DNA of 7,783 bases from an uncultured Lachnospiraceae bacterium (GCA_937901625.1 CALDIE010000115.1:1-7783); one strand, 5' to 3'; positions 1 through 7,645 are shown, counted from the stretch's first letter. Made by a program: numbers and translations. Notes: generated by a model not told the origin, from the letters alone.

Positions 1-540
1 CTTACGGATACCGGCAGGGCATTTGATTATTATTTTGTCTCCAGAAATCCGGAAGACCGTATCAAGGTACGCACCGGCGAAGAGAAGCCGGAAGGCGTGG
101 TAATCTATCCCGTCCTTAAAGAAAACCCGGAACGGATCGTACTGATCAGACAGTACAGATATCCGGTCGGGGATTACCTTTACGAACTGCCGGCGGGTCT
201 GATCGATGCGGGGGAGAGCGCCGGCGAGGCGGCTGTTCGAGAGATGAAGGAAGAAACCGGTTACGACTTTACGGTTTATCATCCGGAGGAAAAGGCCTGG
301 AGTCGGCCGTTTTATATGGGAGCCGGATATACAGACGAAGCATGCACCGTGGTATTCGGGTATGCGGACGGATCGGCAAAAGAGAGAAAGCCGGAGGATA
401 CAGAGACGATAGAGGTATTGACGGCTGACAAAGAGGAAGTTCGAAGGATCCTTCGAGAGGAGAAAGTATCTCTTCGAATGGCCTATCTGTGTATGAATTT
501 TTTACACTCTGACAGTAAAAAACCTTTCGACTTTCTGTGA
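1..540 (+). CDS. Nudix hydrolase, ADP-ribose pyrophosphatase-like (5' end missing)
   Basis: The reading frame is open from base 1 to a TGA at 538-540, so the N-terminus lies outside the window; the GTG at 97 is internal and not a credible start. A complete Nudix box covers bases 196-264 (fragment residues 66-88): G66, E72, R80-E81, E84-E85 and G87, fitting GX5EX7REUXEEXGU except that the last hydrophobic position is Tyr. The Glu residues of the REXXEE part bind the divalent metal in this superfamily. The preceding ELPAGLID and the downstream GYTDE are typical of the ADP-ribose/nucleoside-diphosphate-sugar pyrophosphatase branch, which cleaves ADP-ribose to AMP and ribose-5-phosphate in the cytosol. 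The SPG tripeptide common before that GxxxE motif reads GAG here, so exact substrate is uncertain. The gene ends 48 nt before the GH2 gene with no terminator between, so it may be co-transcribed, though the functional link is unclear. Confidence 0.88.
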   Translation, partial: LTDTGRAFDYYFVSRNPEDRIKVRTGEEKPEGVVIYPVLKENPERIVLIRQYRYPVGDYLYELPAGLIDAGESAGEAAVREMKEETGYDFTVYHPEEKAWSRPFYMGAGYTDEACTVVFGYADGSAKERKPEDTETIEVLTADKEEVRRILREEKVSLRMAYLCMNFLHSDSKKPFDFL

Positions 541-588
541 GAACGGCAGGGAAAGCGAAAAGGGAGACGGGAAAGGTTTAAGGAAACG

Positions 589-3090
589 ATGATCAAAACA
601 AATCTTTGTGAGAATGAATGGAAGATGAGAGAAGCCGGCAGCGATGTCTGGTACGACGCGCAGACGCCGGGTTCCGTACTGTCCGTGCTGCTGGATGCCG
701 GGGAGATCGCGGATCCTTATTACGGGGAGAACGAAAAGCTTTTGCGGCCGCTGTTTGATAAAGATTATGAGTTTGTATGCAATTTCTCCGTAAACGGAGA
801 GCAGATGCAGGAAGAAAGGATCGATCTTGTATTTTACGGACTGGATACGATTGCCGACATTTATTTAAACGGAGAACTTTTCCGGCATACTGAAAATATG
901 CACAGAACCTATCGTTATCCGGTAAAGAACAAACTCCGCATGGGAGCGAATGAGTTAAAGATCCGTTTTCATTCTCCCATGAAGTATATCGAGGAGTATG
1001 AACCGGAGGAGCATAAAGAGATCGGCTATATCGCCTCCGGAGCTTTAAAGGGAAACCAGTATTTAAGAAAAGCACATTCGATGTTTGGATGGGACTGGGG
1101 TCCCCAGCTCCCGGATATGGGGATTTTCCGGGAAGTCTTTTTGGAATGTTATTCCAAGGCCAAGTTAAATGAAGTGTATATCCGACAGGAGCATAACAAC
1201 GGAAATGTAACCCTCTTTATTGATCCGATCGTAGAGTATATTGATACGATCCCGGTGGAATTGGAAATCTCCGTTAGCGGAGAAAAGACGGTTACCAGGA
1301 TGACAAGGATCCCGGAACAGGGAATCGGATGCGGGGAAAGAGGCGAAAACGAGATCGAGATACAGATCCGCTCACCGGAGCTCTGGTGGCCGAACGGGAT
1401 GGGAGATCATCCGCTCTACGAAATAGACATCCGCGTCAGAAAGGCCGAAAGGATCTACGATAAGAGGACATACCGGATCGGTCTTCGCACACTAACGGTC
1501 AGCCGGGAAAAGGATGCCTACGGTGAGGAATTCTGTTTCGTAATTAACGGAAAGAAAATGTTTGCCATGGGAGCAAACTATATACCCGAAGACGCGATCT
1601 ATTCCTACATAGATAAGGATCGTATCCATACCATGGTCGCGGCAGCCGCAAGAGCCAACTTTAACTGTTTGCGTGTATGGGGCGGAGGATATTATCCTTC
1701 GGATGCGTTTTATGATTATTGTGATGAATACGGCATTGTGGTATGGCAGGATTTGATGTATGCCTGCAATGTATACGATTTGACGGAAGAGATGGAAGAA
1801 AATATAGTGGCGGAAGCAAGGGACAATGTTACGCGCCTTCGCCACCATGCCTGTCTCGGTCTCTGGTGCGGCAATAATGAGATTGAGTCCGGATGGAGTC
1901 ACTGGCCGGATTTCCAGAAGGAGTCCGCATACTTAAGAGCCGATTATCTTAAGATGTTTGAGTATCTTTTGCCAAAGACCGTCAGGGAAAACGATGATAC
2001 GACTTTTTACTGGCCGTCGTCGCCTTCTTCCGGCGGCTGTATAGATGCTCCGGACGATGAAAACAGGGGCGATGCGCACTACTGGGAAGTATGGCACGGA
2101 CAGAAACCTTTTACGGAATACCGCAAGCACTTCTTCCGCTTCTGTTCGGAATTCGGGTTCCAGTCGTTCCCGTGCGTCAAGACCGTTCGGGCGTATGCGG
2201 ATGAAGATAATCAGAATATCTTCTCGCCGGTGATGGAAAGCCATCAGAAAAACGGATGGGCAAACGGAAAGATCCTATATTATATTTCGGAGAATTTCCG
2301 CTACCCGAAGGACTTTAAGAGCCTTCTTTACATCAGTCAGATCCTTCAGGGAATCGCGATCAAGTACGGTGTTGAGCATTTCAGGAGGAACAGAGGCCGC
2401 TGTATGGGCGCCCTGTACTGGCAGTTAAACGACAACTGGCCGGTGGCATCCTGGTCGAGTATTGATTATTATGATCGCTGGAAGGCGCTCCATTATATGG
2501 CAAAGAGGTTCTATTCTCCCGTGGCCGGCAGTATTCTGGCGGAGGACGGAGTGGTTAAGAGCTGGGCCGTTAATGATACTCTTACGGATATGAATGTGGA
2601 TGTAAAAGTGACTCTTTGCGATGTGGATAAGGGAGAAGTCGTTCATTTTATACAGAATTCCAGATCCTACAGCGGAAGGGTGGCACAGTTCCATGAACAT
2701 GATTTTTCCAGACAGTTGGAAAAATACGGGGAACGGAATCTGTACGCAAAGGCTGAGTTTGGATTCGGCAACGGATATGCGCATACGGAATACGCGACCT
2801 TTGTACCGTATAAGCATATGAACCTGAAAGCAGCGGAGATTGAGACGGATGTGATCCGGGACGAGGAAGGAAACTTTGAGATCACGCTCCGGTCTTCCAC
2901 CTTTACTCCGTTTGTATTTGTGGACTTAAAGAGCGCCGACGCGATCTTTTCGGATAACGGATTTTTCCTGGAAAAGGATCTTCCGGTAACGATACGACTG
3001 GCGTCGGGAGATATTTTCGGAGAGGAGATCTCCTCTTCGCAGGCACTAAAGGAACAGTTGGAAATCCAATATCTGCAGGGAAGTTATTAA
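589..3090 (+). CDS. GH2 family beta-mannosidase, cytoplasmic
   Basis: An 833-residue glycoside hydrolase family 2 protein, expected to release terminal beta-D-mannose from manno-oligosaccharides by a retaining mechanism. The domain order is an N-terminal sugar-binding jelly roll (about 1-180, ending in the beta-mannosidase motif FGWDWGP at 166-172), an Ig-like sandwich (about 190-300, with the LWWPNG motif at 265-270), a TIM barrel (about 305-625) and C-terminal beta-sandwich domains. RVWGGG starts at 362 and VWQD at 385-388. The acid/base is predicted as E431 in WCGNNE and the nucleophile as E521 in SEFGFQS; YWQLNDNWP (610-618) is also typical. Both catalytic Glu are present and the length is normal for the family, so it should be active. 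There is no signal peptide. The ATG at 589 is preceded by AAGGA (580-584). The GH36 gene follows after 22 nt, suggesting an operon for galactose-decorated mannan fragments. N-glycan core mannose is an alternative substrate. Confidence 0.92.
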   Translation: MIKTNLCENEWKMREAGSDVWYDAQTPGSVLSVLLDAGEIADPYYGENEKLLRPLFDKDYEFVCNFSVNGEQMQEERIDLVFYGLDTIADIYLNGELFRHTENMHRTYRYPVKNKLRMGANELKIRFHSPMKYIEEYEPEEHKEIGYIASGALKGNQYLRKAHSMFGWDWGPQLPDMGIFREVFLECYSKAKLNEVYIRQEHNNGNVTLFIDPIVEYIDTIPVELEISVSGEKTVTRMTRIPEQGIGCGERGENEIEIQIRSPELWWPNGMGDHPLYEIDIRVRKAERIYDKRTYRIGLRTLTVSREKDAYGEEFCFVINGKKMFAMGANYIPEDAIYSYIDKDRIHTMVAAAARANFNCLRVWGGGYYPSDAFYDYCDEYGIVVWQDLMYACNVYDLTEEMEENIVAEARDNVTRLRHHACLGLWCGNNEIESGWSHWPDFQKESAYLRADYLKMFEYLLPKTVRENDDTTFYWPSSPSSGGCIDAPDDENRGDAHYWEVWHGQKPFTEYRKHFFRFCSEFGFQSFPCVKTVRAYADEDNQNIFSPVMESHQKNGWANGKILYYISENFRYPKDFKSLLYISQILQGIAIKYGVEHFRRNRGRCMGALYWQLNDNWPVASWSSIDYYDRWKALHYMAKRFYSPVAGSILAEDGVVKSWAVNDTLTDMNVDVKVTLCDVDKGEVVHFIQNSRSYSGRVAQFHEHDFSRQLEKYGERNLYAKAEFGFGNGYAHTEYATFVPYKHMNLKAAEIETDVIRDEEGNFEITLRSSTFTPFVFVDLKSADAIFSDNGFFLEKDLPVTIRLASGDIFGEEISSSQALKEQLEIQYLQGSY

Positions 3091-3112
3091 CTGACAGAAG
3101 AAAGGGTAGACT

Positions 3113-5371
3113 ATGGGGATTCAATTTTTTGAGAACGAAAAGATCTTTAAACTGGATACAAATAATACGTCGTATTGTATCGCGCTGGTTGATGCCTTTG
3201 GATATATCGGTCACGCATATTATGGGAAAAAGATTTCGGATACGGATCTTTCCTACCTGACAAGGATTTACGAAGCGCCTTATGTACCGTCCAGGAATGC
3301 CAGGGATAAACTGAGCTTTCTGGATTCCTTCCCGATGGAGTATCCGACACATGGTATCGGCGATTTCAGAGAGGACTGTATCAGCGTACAGACGCAAAAA
3401 GGTCACAGTGCATTGGAGTTAGGATTTGTGCGCTATGAGATCCTTAACGGAAAGCCTGCTTTGGAAGGACTTCCCGCGACCTTTGGTGACAACGCGCAGA
3501 CGCTGATCATAACACTGCGGGATACGGTGACGGGTGTGGAAGCCGATCTGTATTACAGTATTTTTGAAGACAGCGACGCCATTGCCCGTTCCGTAAAGGT
3601 GCGCAATGCCGGAGACGAGGCGGTATACCTGACCAAAGTTCTTTCGGCTTCGCTGGATATGGATGATAAGGATTTTGAATTGCTGACGATGCATGGCTCC
3701 TGGGCGAGGGAGCGTCATATCAGCCGCAACCCCGTCAACTACGGCTTCCAGGGTGTTTCCTCCATACGCGGAGAATCATCCCACCAGCACCATCCCTTTC
3801 TTGGGCTGCTTACAAAGGGAACGACGCAGCAGACGGGTGAAGTGTACGGTTTTCACCTGGTTTATTCCGGCAACTTTACCGGTATGGTATACAAGGGGCA
3901 GTTTGATAATGTCCGCGCCATGATCGGAATTAATGCGGAGGATTTCTGTTGGAAACTGGAGACCGGTGAGGAATTTCAGGCGCCTGAAGTGATCCTTACG
4001 TATTCCGAACAAGGACTGGGAGAGATGTCCAGAACTTACCACGACCTTTACAGACGGCATCTGATCCGCGGTGAATACAAGGATAAGACACGCCCCATCC
4101 TCATCAACAACTGGGAGGCAACATATTTTAACTTTGATGAAACCAAGCTCCTTGCGATCGCGAAGGACGCCGCAAAATACGGTATAGAGATGCTGGTGAT
4201 GGATGACGGGTGGTTCGGAAACCGTTGTGATGACAACCGCGCGTTGGGGGACTGGTTTGTCAATGAAGATAAACTGAAAGGCGGTTTAAAGAATCTGGTG
4301 GATCAGGTAAACGCGCTTGGTCTGAAGTTCGGTATCTGGTTTGAGCCGGAAATGATCTCTCCGGATTCGGATCTCTACAGAGAACATCCCGATTGGGCCA
4401 TCGCCATACCGGACAGAGAAGCGGGACTTTGCAGAAATCAATATGTTCTGGATCTGACAAGAAAAGAAGTTCGGGAGGAGATCTTTAACCGTGTGGCAGC
4501 TGTTTTAGACAGCGCGAATATCGAATACGTAAAATGGGATATGAACCGTCAGCTGGCGGATCTGGGAAGCCTTGCTCTGCCGGCAGATCGACAGGGTGAG
4601 CTCTGCCATCGCTATGTTCTTGCCGTGTATGAGTTACAGGAGAGGCTGATCAGTCGCTACCCGCACCTTTTGCTCGAAAATTGTTCGGGAGGTGGAGCTC
4701 GTTTTGATCCCGGTATGCTCTATTACAGCCCGCAGATCTGGTGCTCGGATGATACGGACGCCATCGAGCGTCTTTCCATCCAGGAAGGCACAGCCCTGAT
4801 CTATCCGCTTTCCTCCATGGGAGCACATGTAAGTGACTGTCCGAATCATACGGTGGGAAGAGTGACACCTTTTGAGACAAGAGGGTATGTGGCGCTGGCC
4901 GGAACCTTTGGTTACGAACTCGATATAACAAAGATTTCGGAGGAAGACCGGAATATGATCCCGAAGCAGGTGGAGATGTATCATAAGTATCACATGCTTG
5001 TGGCAAACGGAGATTACTATCGTCTGGCATCCTACGGAGAGAATCATTATCACGATGCCTACATGATCGTTGATAAGCAAAAGACAGAGGCGTTGCTAAC
5101 CTATATTCAGGTGATCAACCGGCCCAATCGTCATTCCGCTAAGATCAGACTTCAGGGGCTGGATCCGAAGAAGCAGTACAGGCTCTGCCGCTTTGATATA
5201 AATACCGGGGAAGAGGTAAGTTTCGGATATTCAAAGGACGCCGCTCCCGGAGCAAGCGTTTCCGCGAGGGAGAGAACATATTACGGTGATACCCTGATGC
5301 AGGCCGGTATTCTTATGGATAATCTCTGGGGAGATTTTAAAGGCTGTCTGATCCATATTAAGGCTGTATAG
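3113..5371 (+). CDS. GH36 alpha-galactosidase, cytoplasmic (AgaB/MelA-like)
   Basis: A 752-residue retaining alpha-galactosidase that removes alpha-1,6-linked galactose from raffinose-family sugars or galacto-manno-oligosaccharides. It has an N-terminal beta-supersandwich (about 1-325), a TIM barrel (about 330-650) and a C-terminal beta domain. The catalytic nucleophile is predicted as D476 in YVKWDMNR and the acid/base as D546 in CSDDTD. Substrate-contact motifs are W334 in NNWEATYFNFDE, D364-D365 in DDGWFG, K474, and C524 with G526 in ENCSGGGARFD. From memory of the Geobacillus AgaB literature (W336, D366/D367, D478, C526, D548), every one of these sits at a constant offset of two residues, which strongly supports the assignment and an intact active site. 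There is no signal peptide, so it acts on imported sugars. The ATG at 3113 has AAAGGG (3101-3106) six bases upstream. It is the last gene of the block and is followed by an intrinsic terminator. Confidence 0.95.
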   Translation: MGIQFFENEKIFKLDTNNTSYCIALVDAFGYIGHAYYGKKISDTDLSYLTRIYEAPYVPSRNARDKLSFLDSFPMEYPTHGIGDFREDCISVQTQKGHSALELGFVRYEILNGKPALEGLPATFGDNAQTLIITLRDTVTGVEADLYYSIFEDSDAIARSVKVRNAGDEAVYLTKVLSASLDMDDKDFELLTMHGSWARERHISRNPVNYGFQGVSSIRGESSHQHHPFLGLLTKGTTQQTGEVYGFHLVYSGNFTGMVYKGQFDNVRAMIGINAEDFCWKLETGEEFQAPEVILTYSEQGLGEMSRTYHDLYRRHLIRGEYKDKTRPILINNWEATYFNFDETKLLAIAKDAAKYGIEMLVMDDGWFGNRCDDNRALGDWFVNEDKLKGGLKNLVDQVNALGLKFGIWFEPEMISPDSDLYREHPDWAIAIPDREAGLCRNQYVLDLTRKEVREEIFNRVAAVLDSANIEYVKWDMNRQLADLGSLALPADRQGELCHRYVLAVYELQERLISRYPHLLLENCSGGGARFDPGMLYYSPQIWCSDDTDAIERLSIQEGTALIYPLSSMGAHVSDCPNHTVGRVTPFETRGYVALAGTFGYELDITKISEEDRNMIPKQVEMYHKYHMLVANGDYYRLASYGENHYHDAYMIVDKQKTEALLTYIQVINRPNRHSAKIRLQGLDPKKQYRLCRFDINTGEEVSFGYSKDAAPGASVSARERTYYGDTLMQAGILMDNLWGDFKGCLIHIKAV

Positions 5372-5391
5372 AATGAGGCTGATCATTGCAT

Positions 5392-5428
5392 GCCGCCATC
5401 CGTACAAAGTATGGGTGGCGGTTTTTTT
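5392..5428 (+). terminator. Intrinsic terminator after the GH36 gene
   Basis: CCGCCATCC (5393-5401) pairs with GGGTGGCGG (5413-5421) with one G-U wobble. The stem can continue inward through GTAC/GTAT (5402-5405 with 5409-5412, one wobble) to an AAA loop, giving about 13 bp in all. Seven T follow at once (5422-5428). It lies 21 nt after the GH36 stop codon and separates the glycosidase block from the methionine-transport block. There is no matching A-tract on the left side, so it appears to work only for the + strand. Confidence 0.93.
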
Positions 5429-5469
5429 GTGCCCTTCCGGTATTCTTTTTATGGGATTACCGAAAGGAT

Positions 5470-5490
5470 GCTATAAGTTTTTCTTATAGC
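5470..5490. promoter_or_regulatory. Palindromic operator, probable LysR-type regulator site
   Basis: GCTATAAG (5470-5477) and CTTATAGC (5483-5490) form a perfect 8-bp inverted repeat around five T. The ATAAG-N5-CTTAT core contains the T-N11-A pattern (T5474, A5486) typical of LysR-type regulators. Its centre lies about 66 bp before the predicted transcription start, where these activators normally place their recognition site. It is not a terminator, because no T-run follows the right arm. The regulator is unknown and its gene is not in the window; control by methionine or sulfur supply is inferred from the downstream genes. Confidence 0.7.
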
Positions 5491-5495
5491 AGATG

Positions 5496-5510
5496 ATAAG
5501 TTTTCAGTAT
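5496..5510 (+). promoter_or_regulatory. Degenerate second operator copy (possible activation site)
   Basis: ATAAGTTTT is repeated here exactly (5496-5504), 23 bp downstream of its copy in the palindrome (5473-5481). The right half reads AGTAT in place of CTTAT. It ends directly against the predicted -35 hexamer. A strong palindrome plus a weaker half-matching site two helical turns downstream is the usual recognition/activation pair of a LysR-type tetramer. The repeat is seen in the sequence; its binding role is inferred. Confidence 0.5.
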
Positions 5511-5539
5511 TTTACGGATGAAACGGATTGTGACATAAT
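5511..5539 (+). promoter_or_regulatory. Predicted sigma-A promoter of the metQNI operon
   Basis: The -35 box is TTTACG (5511-5516, four of six consensus bases) and the -10 box is CATAAT (5534-5539, five of six). They are separated by 17 bp, and a TGn extension (5531-5533) lies before the -10. The predicted start is near 5546, leaving a leader of about 125 nt before the metQ ATG. The imperfect -35 with an operator beside it fits an activator-dependent promoter. Confidence 0.68.
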
Positions 5540-5545
5540 CCGAAA

Positions 5546-5655
5546 CATACCCGAGAGAGACAGGTAAGACAAGTGCCCGGATCGAAACGGGGAAACCAAA
5601 AAAGGAGAAAAGAAAAAAAGAAAGGATGATCCGGCATAGGGAGAATGCCGGAACG
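5546..5655 (+). other. metQ 5' leader with a stable hairpin before the RBS
   Basis: This is the predicted untranslated leader of metQ. The first half can form a small stem, CCCG (5576-5579) with CGGG (5588-5591). A long A/G-rich tract (about 5597-5625) follows. Then TCCGGCAT (5630-5637) pairs perfectly with ATGCCGGA (5645-5652) across a 7-nt loop, ending three bases before the metQ ribosome binding site. I see no S-box (SAM-I) core, T-box sequence or terminator here, so a methionine riboswitch is not supported. Confidence 0.5.
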
Positions 5656-5662
5656 AAAGGAG
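5656..5662 (+). promoter_or_regulatory. Ribosome binding site fixing the metQ start
   Basis: AAAGGAG lies 8 nt before the ATG at 5671. It decides the start against the in-frame upstream ATG at 5626, which has AAAGG directly abutting it with no spacer and would place 15 charged residues before a normal lipoprotein signal peptide. Confidence 0.88.
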
Positions 5663-5670
5663 AAAAAACT

Positions 5671-6606
5671 ATGAAAAAGACATTTGCGGAAAAGACATTG
5701 GCACTGTTAACAGCAACAGCATTTGCGGGAAGTTTCCTTACGGGATGCGGCAATTCGGCATCTGCCGGCAATGCTTCGACGGCTTCGGCCGCATCTGAAA
5801 CAACAAACGCAAGCACAACCGAGGCTGCAGCCACACAGGATAGCGCAGCACAGGCGGAGAATACGGTTGAGAGCAAAGGAACCATTACAGTGGCTGCCAG
5901 CCAGACACCTCATTCCGAGATCCTCGCGCAGGCAGCGCCGATCCTGGCCGAGCAGGGATGGAATCTTCAGGTAACCATCTTTGATGATTATGTGCAGCCC
6001 AACAATGTGGTAGAGGCAGAAGAGTTTGACGCAAACTACTTCCAGCATATTCCTTACTTAAACTCTTTCAATGAGGAGCAGGGAACACATCTTGTAAATG
6101 CAGGCGGCATTCACTACGAGCCTTTCGGGATCTATCCCGGAACCAAGGCTTCTTTGGACGACCTTGCTGACGGTGATGAGATCGCAGTACCCAATGATAC
6201 AACAAATGAGGCAAGAGCATTGCTTCTGCTGGAGGCAAACGGTATCTTGACACTGAAGGAGGGTGCAGGTCTTACGGCAACCGTAAACGATGTAGAGTCT
6301 TACAGCAAGGACATCACGATCGTTGAGCTGGCAGCAGAGAGCGTTAAGGATGCGATCCCCGATGCGGCTTTCGTTGTATTAAACGGTAACTACGCATTGG
6401 AAGCAGGACTTTCCGTTGGTCAGGATTCACTGGCTTATGAGTCTTCCGATTCCCAGGCCGCAGAAACCTATGTAAACATCATTGCCGTAAAAGAAGGTCA
6501 TGAGAATGATGAAAAGATCCGTGCACTGGTAGATGTTTTGACCTCTGATGTGATCGTACAGTACATCAATGATACCTATGATGGCGCCGTAGTACCTTTT
6601 AACTAA
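5671..6606 (+). CDS. metQ: MetQ-type methionine-binding lipoprotein (NlpA family)
   Basis: A 311-residue substrate-binding lipoprotein of a methionine ABC importer, held on the outer face of the membrane to deliver methionine to MetI/MetN. MKKTFAEK is followed by a hydrophobic stretch and the lipobox L23-T24-G25-C26, so signal peptidase II should cleave before C26 for lipidation. Residues 27-69 form a low-complexity Ala/Ser/Thr/Asn/Glu linker, a probable wall-spanning tether. The binding domain begins at about G70 and carries MetQ landmarks: ASQTPHSEIL (76-85), DYVQPNN (106-112), DANYFQH (120-126), PNDTTNEARALLLL (from 174) and NGNYALEAGL (from 238). Family knowledge places N and Y residues of these motifs around the bound methionine. 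Close relatives can bind D-methionine or other small amino acids, so the ligand is a family-level inference, supported by the adjacent NIL-domain MetN. It is the first gene of the operon behind the predicted LysR-type promoter. Confidence 0.93.
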   Translation: MKKTFAEKTLALLTATAFAGSFLTGCGNSASAGNASTASAASETTNASTTEAAATQDSAAQAENTVESKGTITVAASQTPHSEILAQAAPILAEQGWNLQVTIFDDYVQPNNVVEAEEFDANYFQHIPYLNSFNEEQGTHLVNAGGIHYEPFGIYPGTKASLDDLADGDEIAVPNDTTNEARALLLLEANGILTLKEGAGLTATVNDVESYSKDITIVELAAESVKDAIPDAAFVVLNGNYALEAGLSVGQDSLAYESSDSQAAETYVNIIAVKEGHENDEKIRALVDVLTSDVIVQYINDTYDGAVVPFN

Positions 6607-6631
6607 GGTGGATCGTGGGGTTTATGTACAA

Positions 6632-7645
6632 ATGGCAGAGAATATCATACAGATTGAAAAATTGAATAAGGTATTTTCCTCCGCGGAGGGAGAGGTCAAA
6701 GCCTTGGAAGATATCAATCTGGAGATTGCCAAGGGTGATATATACGGGATCATAGGCCTTTCCGGGGCGGGTAAATCCACCCTGGTCAGGTGTATGAACC
6801 TGTTGGAACGTCCGACATCCGGGATCGTCAGGGTGAACGGAAAGAACCTTCCGGAGTTGGAGGACAGATTCCTTCGGGAGGAGCGCAGAAAGATCGGAAT
6901 GATCTTCCAGCATTTCAATCTTCTGATGCAGAGAAACGTTGTGGACAATGTTACTTTCCCGATGGAGATCGCGGGAGTAAAGAAAAAGGAAGCGAGAGAG
7001 AAGGCGCTTGAATATCTGGAGACGGTAGGGCTAAAAGAGAAGGCTAAGGCATATCCCTCACAGCTCTCCGGCGGACAGAAGCAGCGCGTGGCGATCGCAA
7101 GAGTTCTGGCTTCCGAACCGGAAATCCTTTTATGTGACGAAGCAACGAGCGCATTGGATCCGCAGACAACAAAATCCATTCTGGCTCTGTTAAAGGAGAT
7201 CAACCGGAAATACGGGATCACGATCGTGGTCATCACACATGAGATGAGCGTGGTTCAGGAAATCTGCTCCCATGTGGCGGTATTAAATCACGGACATCTG
7301 GTTGAGAAAGGAACGGTGGAGGAACTCTTTCGTTCCCCCAAGACCGAGGAGGCTAAGAAACTTGTATTCAGCGGAAGCGCCCATATTCGCAGGATGCAGT
7401 CGGAGCGTATGGTCCGAGTTACATTTAACGGAAGGAGTGCGTACGAGCCGATCATCGGCAATATCATCCTGGAGTTAAAGCGTCCGGTCAATATCCTGTA
7501 CGCGGATACCCGTACGGTAAACGGGAAAGCGGAGGGCGAGATGATCCTGCAGCTTCCGGAAGAGAAGGAAGTGGCGGATAAGATCATTGCGTATTTCAGG
7601 GAGAAGGATCTTGGTGTAGTGGAGGTGGATGGATATGCTGAGTGA
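6632..7645 (+). CDS. metN: MetN methionine ABC transporter ATP-binding protein
   Basis: A 337-residue cytoplasmic ATPase that drives methionine import with MetI and MetQ. The ABC domain (about 5-240) shows Walker A GLSGAGKST (42-50), Q-loop Q93, signature LSGGQ (145-149), Walker B ending D169 with catalytic E170, and H-loop H203, so all ATPase motifs are intact. The C-terminal part (about 262-337) is a NIL domain, which in characterised MetN proteins binds cytoplasmic methionine and shuts the transporter down (trans-inhibition); its presence makes MetN the best name over a generic amino-acid ABC ATPase. The ATG at 6632 is chosen because MAENIIQIEKL matches the normal family N-terminus. An in-frame GTG at 6608 adds eight residues but has no ribosome binding site ahead of it. 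The site for 6632 is not ideal: GGGG at 6617-6620 is 11 nt away. The gene starts 25 nt after the metQ stop and overlaps metI by 11 nt. Confidence 0.93.
   Translation: MAENIIQIEKLNKVFSSAEGEVKALEDINLEIAKGDIYGIIGLSGAGKSTLVRCMNLLERPTSGIVRVNGKNLPELEDRFLREERRKIGMIFQHFNLLMQRNVVDNVTFPMEIAGVKKKEAREKALEYLETVGLKEKAKAYPSQLSGGQKQRVAIARVLASEPEILLCDEATSALDPQTTKSILALLKEINRKYGITIVVITHEMSVVQEICSHVAVLNHGHLVEKGTVEELFRSPKTEEAKKLVFSGSAHIRRMQSERMVRVTFNGRSAYEPIIGNIILELKRPVNILYADTRTVNGKAEGEMILQLPEEKEVADKIIAYFREKDLGVVEVDGYAE

Noticed and set aside
593..3406. Several minus-strand open frames opposite the GH2 gene and the start of the GH36 gene
   Set aside because: The translations are Arg/Ser/Pro/His-rich, lack motifs and mutually overlap, while the + strand holds intact family proteins throughout.
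5438..5462. CGGTA...TACCG inverted repeat between the terminator and the operator
   Set aside because: It is only 5 bp with a 15-nt loop, which is expected by chance and has no partner features.
5626..5670. Upstream in-frame ATG extending MetQ by 15 residues
   Set aside because: It has no spaced ribosome binding site. The extension would bury the lipoprotein signal peptide, and the hairpin lies within it, while the ATG at 5671 has a well-placed AAAGGAG and a standard signal peptide.
5546..5670. SAM or T-box riboswitch before metQ
   Set aside because: I looked because the genes import methionine, but the S-box core and T-box sequence are absent, and there is no terminator/antiterminator pair in the leader.
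5484..5885. Minus-strand open frame across the metQ promoter and linker
   Set aside because: Its hydrophobic Ala/Val-rich look comes from the complement of the repetitive Ala/Ser/Thr linker codons of metQ. It covers the promoter and operator and has no recognisable family.
6622..7236. 204-codon minus-strand open frame opposite metN
   Set aside because: It is a shadow of a clearly conserved ABC ATPase on the + strand. The translation is Ser/Phe/Arg-rich with no domain, and there is no supported start.
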